Shown: piece by piece, positions 42,577 to 51,568 of the stretch
Numbering within the stretch: the first letter of the stretch is position 1
Layout: every line of letters begins with the position of its first letter
Assembly: GCF_014203235.1 (NCBI RefSeq)
Contig: NZ_JACHIN010000017.1
Location: 1-64,000 of the forward strand
Reading direction: 5' to 3'
Source: Nonomuraea endophytica
GTDB taxonomy: Bacteria; Actinomycetota; Actinomycetes; Streptosporangiales; Streptosporangiaceae
DNA length: 64,000 bases
Notes under the pieces: generated by a model
The model's database searches: none
Told to the model about the DNA's origin: nothing
Seen by the model: only the letters and a program-made list of their open reading frames with translations
Made by a program: the position numbers and the translations under genes

Positions 42577-43382
42577 CGCTTCTCCAGCCTGCGCGCTAGG
42601 TAGCCGAGCGGGATCGTGACCAGGAGGTACGTGATGCCCGCCGCCATGATCGGGGTGGCGTTGGAGTGCTCGGAGGCCAGGTCGTTGCCGAACTTGGCCA
42701 GCTCCACGTACTGGCTCGACACCCCGAGGAACAACACCAGCGAGGAGTCCTTGAGCAGCATCACGAACTGGTTGGTCGTCGGCGGGATGACGATCCTGAC
42801 GGCCTGCGGGACGACCACCGTGAACAACGCCCTGCTCGCCGACATGCCGAGCGACCGGGCGGCCTCCGTCTGGCCCTTGGGCACGGCCTGGAGTCCGGCG
42901 CGGAAGACCTCGGCCTGGTAGGCCGCGCCGATCACGCCGAGGCCGAGGAAGACCGAGCCGTAGATGCCGAAGGGCAACACGAAGCCGGGCAGGGCCACCG
43001 GAAGGAAGGTGATCATGATGAAGATCAGGACCGCGGGCAGGCCGCGGAAGATCTCGATGTAGATCGTCGCGATCCACCGGTAGACGGCCACCTGGGACAT
43101 GCGCATGAGCGCGAAGAGCAGCCCGAAGAAGAAGGCGAGGATGAACCCGCCCAGCGTGTAGACGACCGTGTTCTTCAACGCGATCGTAAACAGCTCGGGC
43201 AGCGTTTCCCGGGCGACCTCGACTTTGGCGAAGTTCTGGGCCAGGTTGGGCCAGTCCACGTAGAAGACCAGCCCGATGGCGGCGATCGCCAGCACGACGT
43301 ACTGGACGATCCGCGTGACCCGCTGCTTCTGGCGAGGGCTGAGCCGGGCCCGGCCCGGCTCAGCCACCGTAGACGGCTTCAT
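42573..43382 (-). CDS. Polar amino acid ABC transporter permease
   Basis: The 269-residue HisM/GlnP-type permease has about five membrane segments and the coupling loop EAARSLGMSASRALFTVVVPQAVR. EIFRGLPAVLIFIM is the family signature. Only one permease gene is present, so a homodimeric channel is likely. The start overlaps the first receptor stop by one base. Confidence 0.92.
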
Positions 43383-44233
43383 CAGCCCAGCTCACCAGGC
43401 TTCTTGTCGAACCACTTCACGAAGATCTGCTCGTAGGTGCCGTCCTTCTTGGCGGTCTCGATCGATTCGTTGATCGTCTTGAGCAGGACCGGGTCGGCGT
43501 TCTTCTTGAGGCCGATGCCGTACTGCTCACCGGTGTCGAGGCTGGCGATCACCTCGAACTTGGCGGCGACGTCCGGCTTCTTCAGCCAGGTGAGGACGAC
43601 GGGCAGGTCCTGGACGATGACGTCGGCCTGGCCGGCCTGCAGGGCGAGCAGTTCCTTGGCCGAGTCGGCGTACTCGACCGGGTCGAAGCCCTTGCCCTTC
43701 ACGAACTCCAGGCCGGTGGTGCTGGCCTGGGCGCCGAGCTTGAGGCCCTTGGCCTTCACGTCGTCCAGGGACGTGGCGCCGGTGCCCTTCTTGGCCAGCA
43801 GGGCCTGCGTGGCGTCGAAGTACGGCACGGAGAAGTCGATGTTCTTCTGGCGCTCCGGAGTGATCGTCATGCCCGCGGCGGCGACGTCGCACTTGCCGGA
43901 GGCCATGGCCGCGCCGCTCTTGATCTGGGCGAAGTCGATGTCGACGATCTCCTGGGTCACGCCGAGCTTCTTGGCGGCCAGGTCGACGATGTCGACGTCG
44001 AACCCCACCACCTTGTCACCCTCCTTGAACTGGAAAGGTTCATAAGGGATGTTCGTGCATGTCGTGAGCTTGCCGGGGTTCACCAGCTTGGCGCCACCCG
44101 CCCCGGCGTCGGCGGACGGCTTGGCGGTGTCGGTGCCCGCCGACTGGCCGCCACAGGCGGACAGCGCAAGGGCGGCGGTGATAGCGAGCGTGCCTACGGC
44201 GTAGCCGCGGCGTCGCGAGGACCAGAGGGCCAT
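43382..44233 (-). CDS. Polar amino acid ABC transporter substrate-binding lipoprotein (first receptor)
   Basis: The 283-residue protein has an N-terminal lipobox (ALALSACGG) and an SBP family 3 fold: TCTNIPYEPFQFKEGDKVVG, FDVDIVDLAAKKLG, AAAGMTITPERQKNIDFSVPYF. It starts the operon receptor-permease-ATPase-receptor. The substrate is likely a polar or acidic amino acid, but this is not determinable here. The ~230 bp upstream hold its promoter. Confidence 0.92.
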   Translation of the reverse strand: MALWSSRRRGYAVGTLAITAALALSACGGQSAGTDTAKPSADAGAGGAKLVNPGKLTTCTNIPYEPFQFKEGDKVVGFDVDIVDLAAKKLGVTQEIVDIDFAQIKSGAAMASGKCDVAAAGMTITPERQKNIDFSVPYFDATQALLAKKGTGATSLDDVKAKGLKLGAQASTTGLEFVKGKGFDPVEYADSAKELLALQAGQADVIVQDLPVVLTWLKKPDVAAKFEVIASLDTGEQYGIGLKKNADPVLLKTINESIETAKKDGTYEQIFVKWFDKKPGELG

Positions 44234-44405
44234 GTTCGGCCTCCCTCATGAGGTATGCCACGAAAGTAAGGTTTTGTGAAGTTTAGATGGCGGTTAGTAG
44301 CAGTCCGTGCGTTCTGATTTAACGATGCGTCAACAGAACGGCGTCAGCTCCGACACCTGATCTATCTCACCATGTGGCACAATCATGAAACGGGTGACCC
44401 CCGTA

Positions 44406-44459
44406 CCCCTCACGAGACGACCCATCGACGAGGGGAACCTGGCAGCTACCGAAGCCAGG
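44406..44459 (+). promoter_or_regulatory. Two tandem hairpins in malic enzyme leader
   Basis: CCCCTC (44406) pairs with GAGGGG (44430-44435), and two bases later CCTGGC (44438-44443) pairs with GCCAGG (44454-44459). Both precede the start codon. A structured leader is possible, but no known riboswitch class is recognised. Confidence 0.3.
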
Positions 44460-44508
44460 CCTCCTTGTGGCGTCTGTCCTTCCGTCCGATGAACCTACAG
44501 GGGTCTCT

Positions 44509-45699
44509 GTGGCTGTCACGCCCGCTTCCACCTCGCTCGATTCCTTCGACCTGGATCCCGCTTTCGCGCTGCACCGCGGCGGCAAGCTGGAGGTCCGCTC
44601 GACCATCCCCGTCCGTAACAAGGACGACCTCTCCCTCGCCTACACCCCCGGAGTGGCCCGCGTCTGCTCGGCCATCGCCGACTCCCCGGAGCTGGTCAAC
44701 GATTACACCTGGGTCTCGAATGTGGTCGCCGTCGTCTCCGACGGCACCGCTGTGCTAGGGCTCGGCGACATCGGCCCGGCCGCCGCGATGCCCGTCATGG
44801 AGGGCAAGGCTCTCCTGTTCAAGGAGTTCGGGGGCGTCGACGCGGTCCCCATCTGCCTCGCCTGCACCGACGTCGACGCGCTCGTCGAGACGGTGGTACG
44901 GCTCGCGCCCTCCTTCGGCGGCATCAACCTGGAGGACATCAGCGCCCCCCGGTGCTTCGAGGTCGAGGACCGGCTGCGCGACCTGCTCGACATCCCCGTC
45001 TTCCACGACGACCAGCACGGCACCGCCATCGTGGCCCTGGCCGCGCTCAAGAACGCCGCACGGGTCACCGGACGCTCCCTGTCCGACCTGCGCGCCGTGG
45101 TGGCCGGAGCGGGCGCCTCCGGCGTCGCGGTGAGCCGCATCCTGCTGGAGGCGGGCATCGGCGACATCGCCGTGGCCGACTCCAAGGGCCTGCTCCACCT
45201 GGGACGCACCGACCTCAACCCGGTCAAGGCCGCGCTGGCCCGCGACACCAACAAGGGCGGCCACACCGGCTCGACCGAGTCGGCGCTGGCCGGAGCCGAC
45301 GTCTTCATCGGGCTGTCGGGCTCGACCGTCGCCGAGGAGGCCATCGCCTCCATGGCGCCCGACGCGATCGTGTTCGCCCTGTCGAACCCGACCCCCGAGA
45401 TCGACCCGGCCGTCGCCCGCCGCCACGCGAGCGTCGTGGCCACGGGCCGCTCCGACTACCCCAACCAGATCAACAACGTGCTGGCCTTCCCCGGCGTCTT
45501 CCGCGGCGCCCTCGACGTGCGGGCCCGCACGATCACCGAGAACATGAAGGTGGCCGCCGCCGACGCCCTGGCCGACGTGGTCGCCGACGACCTGACCCCC
45601 GACTACATCATCCCGAGCCCGTTCGACGCCCGGGTGGCGCCCGCGGTGACGGCGGCCGTCGCCGCCCAGGCCCAGATCGACGGGGTCAGCCGCTGCTAG
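44509..45699 (+). CDS. NAD(P)-dependent malic enzyme
   Basis: The ~396-residue protein matches bacterial malic enzymes, which decarboxylate malate to pyruvate. Motifs are LAYTPGVARVCSAIA, VVSDGTAVLGLGDIGPAAAMPVMEGKALLFK, the metal site NLEDISAPRCFEVE, FHDDQHGTAIV, and the dinucleotide fold VVAGAGASGVAVSRILL. GTG 44509 has AGGGG at 6 nt; GTG 44467 is the longer alternative. The gene is monocistronic with a strong terminator. Confidence 0.92.
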   Translation: MAVTPASTSLDSFDLDPAFALHRGGKLEVRSTIPVRNKDDLSLAYTPGVARVCSAIADSPELVNDYTWVSNVVAVVSDGTAVLGLGDIGPAAAMPVMEGKALLFKEFGGVDAVPICLACTDVDALVETVVRLAPSFGGINLEDISAPRCFEVEDRLRDLLDIPVFHDDQHGTAIVALAALKNAARVTGRSLSDLRAVVAGAGASGVAVSRILLEAGIGDIAVADSKGLLHLGRTDLNPVKAALARDTNKGGHTGSTESALAGADVFIGLSGSTVAEEAIASMAPDAIVFALSNPTPEIDPAVARRHASVVATGRSDYPNQINNVLAFPGVFRGALDVRARTITENMKVAAADALADVVADDLTPDYIIPSPFDARVAPAVTAAVAAQAQIDGVSRC

Positions 45700-45714
45700 A
45701 CCGCACGATCGCAG

Positions 45715-45748
45715 CGCCCGGCCGGAGCGATCCGGCCGGGCGTTTTTT
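45715..45748 (+). terminator. Rho-independent terminator of malic enzyme gene
   Basis: A 12-bp stem CGCCCGGCCGGA / TCCGGCCGGGCG with a GCGA loop is followed by six T. Confidence 0.93.
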
Positions 45749-45809
45749 CTGCAAGCCGTTCTTAAGCGACGTTTGAGAGGCTCACGGAAACGTCGATCTT
45801 GGAGGACAG

Positions 45810-46253
45810 ATGAAAGCGGTTCTGGTCAGCGCGGCGGCCGCCGCGACGCTGCTCGTCGCGACCACCCCGGCCTCCGCCACGGGTCTCAAGACCGTGTACG
45901 GCTGGGCGAAGATCTCCGGCGATTCCCACCTGATCCTGACCCCGCACAAGGCGTCGCTGGGCGAGATCGGGGAGAGCGGCCTGCTCGGCTGGTCCCTGGA
46001 CAAGAAGACCGGCAAGCCGATCCGGATCGCGTACACGGAGGGGCTGGACTACCGACAGGTCAACAAGAAGTGCGGCAACCGGGCCGCCGGATACCCCCAC
46101 GACAGCGCCACCAAGAAGGCCTACGGCAAGACCAAGTGCGACCCGATCCACCTCTGGCAGCGGCTCAAGAAGGGCCGCATGGCGGTGCGCGTGGTCTTCG
46201 ACGACACCAAGCGGCCGATGGCCGTACGCGTCTGGGAGCTGAACCTGCCCTAG
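45810..46253 (+). CDS. Small secreted protein of unknown function
   Basis: The 147-residue protein has a signal peptide (MKAVLVSAAAAATLLVATTPASA) and a basic mature domain with two Cys. The start is behind TTGGAGGACAG. I do not recognise a family. It stands alone after the malic enzyme terminator. Confidence 0.7.
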   Translation: MKAVLVSAAAAATLLVATTPASATGLKTVYGWAKISGDSHLILTPHKASLGEIGESGLLGWSLDKKTGKPIRIAYTEGLDYRQVNKKCGNRAAGYPHDSATKKAYGKTKCDPIHLWQRLKKGRMAVRVVFDDTKRPMAVRVWELNLP

Positions 46254-46356
46254 CCCGTCCCGTCTTTAGGAACGGCAGAAAACCTCTTTACTCTTCGTGC
46301 TATAAAGGGAGCGCTCTGTAAGGATGGCGGGCGCCGGCTCCTGGGCGAGGAGAGCT

Positions 46357-47715
46357 ATGGAACGCGAGCCCAACCGACTGCTCCAGCGAGTCATCGCGGA
46401 GGCGGGCTTCTCACACAAGGGCCTTGCCCGGCGGCTGAACGATCTGGGAGCAGCGCGCGGCACCCCCGGCCTCAAGTACGACCACAGCTCCGTTCTGCGC
46501 TGGATCGGTGGTCAGCGGCCGAGGGAACCGGTTCCGTGCCTTCTCGCGGAGATCTTCGCGCTCCGGCTCGGCAGGCTCGTGACCGCGGAAGAGCTCGGCA
46601 TGCCGGCCATGACCACACCCCTCGATCTCGGGCAGGAGTTCACGCACACCTGGCAGGAGGGGGTCGCTACCGTGACAGCACTGTGGCGCGCGGATGTGGA
46701 GAGGCGGAGGTTTCTGCTCGACTCGACGTTCGCGATCGGGGCGGGCTCGGTGGGGGCCCTGCGCTGGCTGGCGGCGCCCGCGGAGGGGCGGCCGACCGGC
46801 GGCGGAGGGCGCAGGGTCGGCAACGCGGACATCGCCGCGATCCACGAGGTGACCCGTTCGTTCGGGGAACTGGACAACCGTTTCGGCAGCGGCCGCGTGC
46901 GCTCCTCGGTCGTGAAATATCTGGACACCGCCGTCTCACCGCTCCTCAAGGACGGCTCGTACGGCGAAGCCACCGGCCGCCAGCTCGCCTCGGCCGCCGC
47001 CGAACTCACCCGCCTGGCCGGCTGGATGGCCTACGACCTCGAACAGCACGGCCTCGCCCAGCGTTACCTGATCCAGGCGCTGCGTCTGGCCCGCGGCGCC
47101 GCCGACCACGCCCTGGGCGGCGAGATCCTGGCCGGAATGGCCCACCAGGCCATCTACATGGGCCAGCACAGCCACGCACTCGACCTGGCCCGTGCCGCGC
47201 AGCTGTCGGCCGGGCGGGCGGGCGTACGCACGCTCCTGGCCTCCGCCCACGTCCTGGAGGCCCACGCCCACGCCGGACTCGGCGACGCCCGTGCCTGCGG
47301 CGTCTCACTCAACGAATCCGAGCAGGCCTTCGTCTCACGCCGGGCCGAGGACGAGCCGGCGTGGCTCGGGTACTTCGACGAGGCTTATCTGTCGGCCAAG
47401 TTCGCCCACTGCTTCCGCGACCTCGGCGACGGCGAGCGCGCCGTCCGCCACGCCCGCCGCTCCCTGCAGATGGACGGCCGCTTCGTGCGCGGCCGCATGT
47501 TCAACCTCTCCCTGCTGTCAGCCGGGCTCCTGCAGCACGGCGAACTCGAGGAAGCCTGCGCCGCCGCGACCGACGCGCTGGTCCTGGGCTCCGAACTCCA
47601 GTCGGCCCGCTCCCGCTCCTACGCCGCCGACCTACGCCGCCGCCTCGAACCTCACAAGCAGGAGCGGGCCGTACAGGAACTCTCCGAACGCACCCGCGAC
47701 CTGGCCTCCGTCTGA
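46357..47715 (+). CDS. TPR-containing regulatory protein (NsdA-like)
   Basis: The 452-residue protein has an N-terminal HTH-like segment (NRLLQRVIAEAGFSHKGLARRLND...SSVLRWIGGQRP). A long alpha-helical TPR-like region runs over residues ~190-430 (for example AGWMAYDLEQHGLAQRYLIQAL). This is the actinomycete family of regulators that includes NsdA-type negative regulators of development and antibiotics. The ligand and target are unknown. ATG 46357 is preferred over 46324 because GAGGAG precedes it. Confidence 0.8.
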   Translation: MEREPNRLLQRVIAEAGFSHKGLARRLNDLGAARGTPGLKYDHSSVLRWIGGQRPREPVPCLLAEIFALRLGRLVTAEELGMPAMTTPLDLGQEFTHTWQEGVATVTALWRADVERRRFLLDSTFAIGAGSVGALRWLAAPAEGRPTGGGGRRVGNADIAAIHEVTRSFGELDNRFGSGRVRSSVVKYLDTAVSPLLKDGSYGEATGRQLASAAAELTRLAGWMAYDLEQHGLAQRYLIQALRLARGAADHALGGEILAGMAHQAIYMGQHSHALDLARAAQLSAGRAGVRTLLASAHVLEAHAHAGLGDARACGVSLNESEQAFVSRRAEDEPAWLGYFDEAYLSAKFAHCFRDLGDGERAVRHARRSLQMDGRFVRGRMFNLSLLSAGLLQHGELEEACAAATDALVLGSELQSARSRSYAADLRRRLEPHKQERAVQELSERTRDLASV

Positions 47716-47738
47716 CGTCGGGCGCCCCCTGAACGCGA

Positions 47739-47767
47739 GAAAGCCCGCGGCGGGACCGCGGGCTTTC
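47739..47767. terminator. Bidirectional terminator between regulator and protease-like gene
   Basis: A perfect 12-bp stem GAAAGCCCGCGG / CCGCGGGCTTTC with a 5-nt loop lies between two convergent genes. Confidence 0.88.
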
Positions 47768-47781
47768 GTCGTGCCGGTTCC

Positions 47782-49323
47782 TTAGTGCAGGATCTCGCCG
47801 TTCGGGCCCACGACGGACTTCGTCTCCGCGTAGGTCGCCTTGTTGTAGACGTCGGCGGTCTCGCTGTCGAAGTAGGCGGAGCTGATGAAGTCGATCCGCT
47901 GGTTGCCGTCCTGGTCGTGGAAGATGCTGGTCACGCCGTTCAGGTAGCCGGTGCGCTTGGCGTTGTTGTACCTGATCAGCCAGGGCCCGCCGTCTGCGCC
48001 GCCGGTCAGCGAGCACTTGAGCACCTGGTGCTCCTCCACCTTGAAGGTGTTGACCTGGTAGGTCTTGGTGCCCGTCTTGCCGTAGCAGAACTTGGGGGTG
48101 ACGCCGGAGTACGGCTTGTCGCCGTCGGGGTGCGGGTCACCGGGGTAGCCGAAGGCGTAGACCGGCTGGCCCTTGGGCTGGTTCCACGCGAACCCCTGCC
48201 CACCGACGACATCCCCGAGCTTCCCGGTGTCCTTGGCGAGCCCGATGACGTAGTGGTCGCGGAAGTACTTGATCTGCTTGCCGGTCTTGACCCACTGCTT
48301 GAGGTAGAAGCGGGTCTCGTACCAAGCGATCTCGTTGCCGTTCTTGTCCTTGTCTGTGGTCAGCAGCGCGAGGACCTTGCCGTCGGCCTTCTCCGCGAGC
48401 AGCTTCTTGTACGCCTCCTGGCTGATGGGGGCGGGGCCATCCTGAACGTACTGCTCGCCGTTCTGGTTCGCCGCGGTGGCCTTCGGGGCGGCCTTGTAGG
48501 TCGCCTCGGTGACCTCCACCCTGGTCAGGGTCTTCTCGCCCTTGTAGTCGCTGCCGACCTTCTCGGGTGTGAGGTCGAAGTCCTTGGACCAGTACGGCCC
48601 GCCGGCACCGTACGTGGAGAAGCCGGCGTCGTACTCCTCCTTCTTGATCTCCTCAGACTTGATCCACTTGTCGCCCTTCCAGGCGTCGTACGCGCTCTTG
48701 GTGACTTCCTTCTCCTCAGTGAGGGTGAAGCCGTTGTGCACGGCCACGAAGGCGTAGTCGCCGTCGTAGTCGTCGTACACGTCGAGGTCATACGTGGTGA
48801 AGGCGTACGCGCCCGCGTAGACGCCCCAGGGGGCCTTGCCCTGGTAGTAGCCGGGTACGAAGACCCACTTGCGGTAGACGTCCTTGCCGTCCTCGTACAC
48901 GCAGTGGCCGGCGGTCGCGACCAGGTTGCGGTGGCGCGACTGGATCGAGGTGGCCGAGCACCAGCGGTAGTTGCCCTTGCGGTCGAGGAAGAACACCTTG
49001 CCGAGGCTGCGGGGCAGGTTGACGTTCTTGACCTTGGCGCCGGGCTTGGCCGAGGTGATCGGGGCCGTCATGCCGGGCTTGCCGTCGAACGTCTTGGCCT
49101 GGGTGGTCACCAGTTTCGGGACATCCTTGGCGTCCCAGTGGTACTGGGTGGCCTTCTTCAGGGCGGCGGCGTTGCCGTCCAGCCAGAAGAACGCGTTGCT
49201 ATAGGCATCGGCCGGCTTCGGAGCGAGCGGGTCCTGGACCCAGCTGGGCTCGGCGGCGGCGGGAAAGGCGAGGGCGGCAGCGCTCAGACTGGCGGCGGTC
49301 AGGGGGACGAGCAGGCGCTTCAC
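47782..49323 (-). CDS. Secreted V8/trypsin-like pseudoprotease 1 (Ser to Asp) with insertion domain
   Basis: The 513-residue protein has a signal peptide (VKRLLVPLTAASLSAAALAF) and the chymotrypsin-fold landmarks of its paralogues: WCSATSIQ, the catalytic-type His in ATAGHCVY (H140), the Asp in DGDYAFV (D189), and GYPGDPHPDGDKPYSG. The nucleophile motif reads TGGADGGPW, with Asp444 where the family has Ser, so protease activity is unlikely. Between the Asp region and GKLGDVVGGQG lies a ~165-residue insertion (residues ~200-365) with repeated [VI][ST]xxxY motifs. GTG 49323 has GGAG upstream. It is the most distal of six paralogues on this strand. Confidence 0.85.
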   Translation of the reverse strand: MKRLLVPLTAASLSAAALAFPAAAEPSWVQDPLAPKPADAYSNAFFWLDGNAAALKKATQYHWDAKDVPKLVTTQAKTFDGKPGMTAPITSAKPGAKVKNVNLPRSLGKVFFLDRKGNYRWCSATSIQSRHRNLVATAGHCVYEDGKDVYRKWVFVPGYYQGKAPWGVYAGAYAFTTYDLDVYDDYDGDYAFVAVHNGFTLTEEKEVTKSAYDAWKGDKWIKSEEIKKEEYDAGFSTYGAGGPYWSKDFDLTPEKVGSDYKGEKTLTRVEVTEATYKAAPKATAANQNGEQYVQDGPAPISQEAYKKLLAEKADGKVLALLTTDKDKNGNEIAWYETRFYLKQWVKTGKQIKYFRDHYVIGLAKDTGKLGDVVGGQGFAWNQPKGQPVYAFGYPGDPHPDGDKPYSGVTPKFCYGKTGTKTYQVNTFKVEEHQVLKCSLTGGADGGPWLIRYNNAKRTGYLNGVTSIFHDQDGNQRIDFISSAYFDSETADVYNKATYAETKSVVGPNGEILH

Positions 49324-49421
49324 GGAGGGCTCCACAGGAGTAACAAGAGGGATGTCAGGACCCTATCGACCCATGCGTCCCTCTGATAAGGGATCTTCTA
49401 AGGAAATTTCCTGAAGAAAGA

Positions 49422-49453
49422 CCGAAGGGCCTGGCTTGCGCCAGGCCCTTCGG
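49422..49453 (-). terminator. Terminator of pseudoprotease gene 2
   Basis: A perfect 14-bp stem CCGAAGGGCCTGGC / GCCAGGCCCTTCGG with a 4-nt loop lies beyond the stop of the gene at 49506. Confidence 0.85.
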
Positions 49454-49505
49454 GTGATGCCGGGGTGAGCCGAGGTTTGGACGCTCAGCTCAGCCGATCA
49501 CCGAA

Positions 49506-51134
49506 CTACTTGGGGAGGCCCCAGGTGATCGCGCCGGACCACACGTTCGCAGCGGCCGAGTACACGGCGTGCGTCTCCTCGTCGAAGTACGGCGAGGACA
49601 TGTAGTCCCAACGGTCGTTGCCGTCCGTGTCGTACAGAACGCTGGTCACGCCGTTGACGTAGCCCATGCGCTTGGCGTTGCTGTACTTGAGCAGCCACGG
49701 GGCGCCGTTGTAGCCGCCGGTGACGGCGCACTTCAGCGACACGTGCTCCTCGATCTTCAGGCTCGCGACCTTCGTGGCCTTCGGGCCGGTCTTGCCGTAG
49801 CACCACTTCGGCGTAACGCCGGAGTAGGGCTTCGAGCCGTCGGGGTGCTTCGCGTAGGGGTAGCCGAAGGTACGAACGACCTTGCCGGTGCCCTGGTTCC
49901 AGGAGAAGCCCTGGCCGCCGACGTTGTCGCCCAGACGACCGGTGTCCTTCACCGCGTGACCCACGATGTAGAACTCGCCCACCCAGTAAACTTCCTTGGT
50001 GGTGGACTTGACCCACTTCTTGATGAAGTACTGCTTCTTGCCCCAGTTGACCTGCTTGGCCGGGTCCGAGGTCTCCTTGCCTTCCTTGTCAAGGCCGAAG
50101 ACCTTGCCCAGGAACTTGCCGTCAGCCTTCTCGGCCAGGAGCTTCTTGTACTCCTCCTGGCTGATGTACTGAGCGCTGGCCTCGGTCGGGCCGATGAACT
50201 TGGAGTTGTTGTCGAACCCGCCAGGAGCGTTGTTGTACTGCAGCTCCGTCACCTCGACGGAGGTCAGCTTGACGCCGTCCTTGCCGGTCGCGGTGAGGTA
50301 AGGCTTGGCCGAGTTGTAGTCGACAACGCTGGCCGGCTTGCCAACAGTCTCCGGCGAGGAGGTCACGGACTCCTTCTGGAAGGGGCCGTTCTCGCCGTAC
50401 TTGGAGACACCCGCGTCGTACTCAGCCGCGGTGATCTCGGTCTTCTTGACGAACTTCTCGCCCTTGTACGCGTCGTACTCGGACTTCGAAACCTGCTTGC
50501 CACCGTTGAAGACGCCGCCAACACCGTTGTAAACGGTGACGAAGGCGTAGTCACGGTCGAAGTCCTCGTAGACCGAGAGGTCGTAGTGGGTGAAGGCCTG
50601 CTTACCCACGTAGATGCCCCAGGGAGCCTTGCCCTGGTAGTAACCGGGGACGAAGACCCACTTGGAGACGACCTCGTCGTTGGCCTTGATGTCGTAGACG
50701 CAGTGACCGGCCGTGGCGACCAGGTTGCGGTACTTCGACTGGATCGACGTGCCGGAGCACCAGTAGAGGTTGCCGTCGCGACCCTCGAAGAAGACCTTAC
50801 CGATGGACTTCGGCAGGTTCACGTTGTGGGACTTGACGGTGACCTTCTTCTCGGCACCGATCGGGGGGAGCTCGCCCGGCTTGGTGTTGCCGACGTAGCC
50901 GCCCTTTTCGACGATCTTCTTGACGTCCTTGTTGTCCCAGTAGTAGGCCGTGGCCTGCTTCAGGGCAGCGTAGTTGGACTTGGACCAGAAGTCGATGATC
51001 TCAGACGCCTTGGCGTCCGAGGTGAGCTGCTCAGCGTCGTAGGTCGGCTCAGCCTGCGCGGCACCGGCGAGGCCGGCAGCAAGCAGACCAGTGGCCAGGA
51101 TGGCGCCACCGGCCGGGAGGAGGATGCGCTTCAA
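49506..51134 (-). CDS. Secreted V8/trypsin-like pseudoprotease 2 (Ser to Asn) with insertion domain
   Basis: The 542-residue protein has a signal peptide (LKRILLPAGGAILATGLLAA). His144 (TAGHCVYD) and Asp195 (DRDYAFV) are kept. The nucleophile motif is TGGYNGAPW, with Asn476 for Ser and Ala for the second Gly. The insertion spans residues ~205-395 and contains SKSEYDAYKGEKF, ITAAEYDAGVSKYGENGP, VTELQY and ISQEEYKKLLAEKADGKFLG. The start is TTG 51134, with AAGGAG 5 nt upstream. The frame stays open to 51176, but the TTG gives the signal peptide directly and is shared by the two neighbouring paralogues. Confidence 0.87.
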   Translation of the reverse strand: MKRILLPAGGAILATGLLAAGLAGAAQAEPTYDAEQLTSDAKASEIIDFWSKSNYAALKQATAYYWDNKDVKKIVEKGGYVGNTKPGELPPIGAEKKVTVKSHNVNLPKSIGKVFFEGRDGNLYWCSGTSIQSKYRNLVATAGHCVYDIKANDEVVSKWVFVPGYYQGKAPWGIYVGKQAFTHYDLSVYEDFDRDYAFVTVYNGVGGVFNGGKQVSKSEYDAYKGEKFVKKTEITAAEYDAGVSKYGENGPFQKESVTSSPETVGKPASVVDYNSAKPYLTATGKDGVKLTSVEVTELQYNNAPGGFDNNSKFIGPTEASAQYISQEEYKKLLAEKADGKFLGKVFGLDKEGKETSDPAKQVNWGKKQYFIKKWVKSTTKEVYWVGEFYIVGHAVKDTGRLGDNVGGQGFSWNQGTGKVVRTFGYPYAKHPDGSKPYSGVTPKWCYGKTGPKATKVASLKIEEHVSLKCAVTGGYNGAPWLLKYSNAKRMGYVNGVTSVLYDTDGNDRWDYMSSPYFDEETHAVYSAAANVWSGAITWGLPK

Positions 51135-51188
51135 GGTAACTCCTTGCGCTGTCGTGGAACGCCTCTTGCGTCCCATGCGTCAGTAAAG

Positions 51189-51206
51189 GGATAGCCAGGA
51201 ACATAC
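51189..51206 (-). promoter_or_regulatory. Conserved upstream element of protease-like genes (copy 1)
   Basis: The minus strand reads GTATGTTCCTGGCTATCC, 55 nt before the TTG start. It lies in a 40-bp block (51167-51206) that matches 53206-53245 at all but one position. It is probably the core promoter region. Confidence 0.6.
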
Positions 51207-51405
51207 AGCGCCGATCTTGAAAACAGGAACCCGCTTCGGGTGGAAAAGATGGGACAAGTCGGCCGTGATCGCTTCGTGATGTTTATGCAGCCGATGTGGC
51301 TGACCGGGCGAGAGGCCAGACCTGTGATGTTTTCGCAGATCAACAGATGCGTGTTACTGGTGTGACGTGTGGGGTTGGGGTGTTGCCCTGATGGGTGCTC
51401 CGATC

Positions 51406-51429
51406 CCGATGTGACGCAGATCACATCGG
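51406..51429. promoter_or_regulatory. CRP-like palindrome upstream of pseudoprotease 2
   Basis: Perfect 9-bp arms CCGATGTGA and TCACATCGG are separated by CGCAGA, and contain the CRP consensus TGTGA-N6-TCACA. It is centred ~283 bp before the start, between the promoter element and the terminator of the next gene. Confidence 0.6.
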
Positions 51430-51490
51430 ATTGATGGCACCGTCTGCGGACCCCATGCGTCCAAACGGCTTCAACTTTCGGCGGAACAGC

Positions 51491-51520
51491 CGTAGGGCCC
51501 GGCGGTTGCCGGGCCCTACG
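51491..51520 (-). terminator. Terminator of pseudoprotease gene 3
   Basis: A perfect 13-bp stem CGTAGGGCCCGGC / GCCGGGCCCTACG with a GGTT loop lies beyond the stop at 51569. Confidence 0.85.
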
Positions 51521-51568
51521 GGGTTATTCACGATCTACGAACAGCTAGTGCCGATCGCTTTGCGTCAC

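Noticed and set aside
44341..44508. Known riboswitch upstream of the malic enzyme gene
   Set aside because: Two simple hairpins are present, but no conserved core of a known class could be matched by eye.
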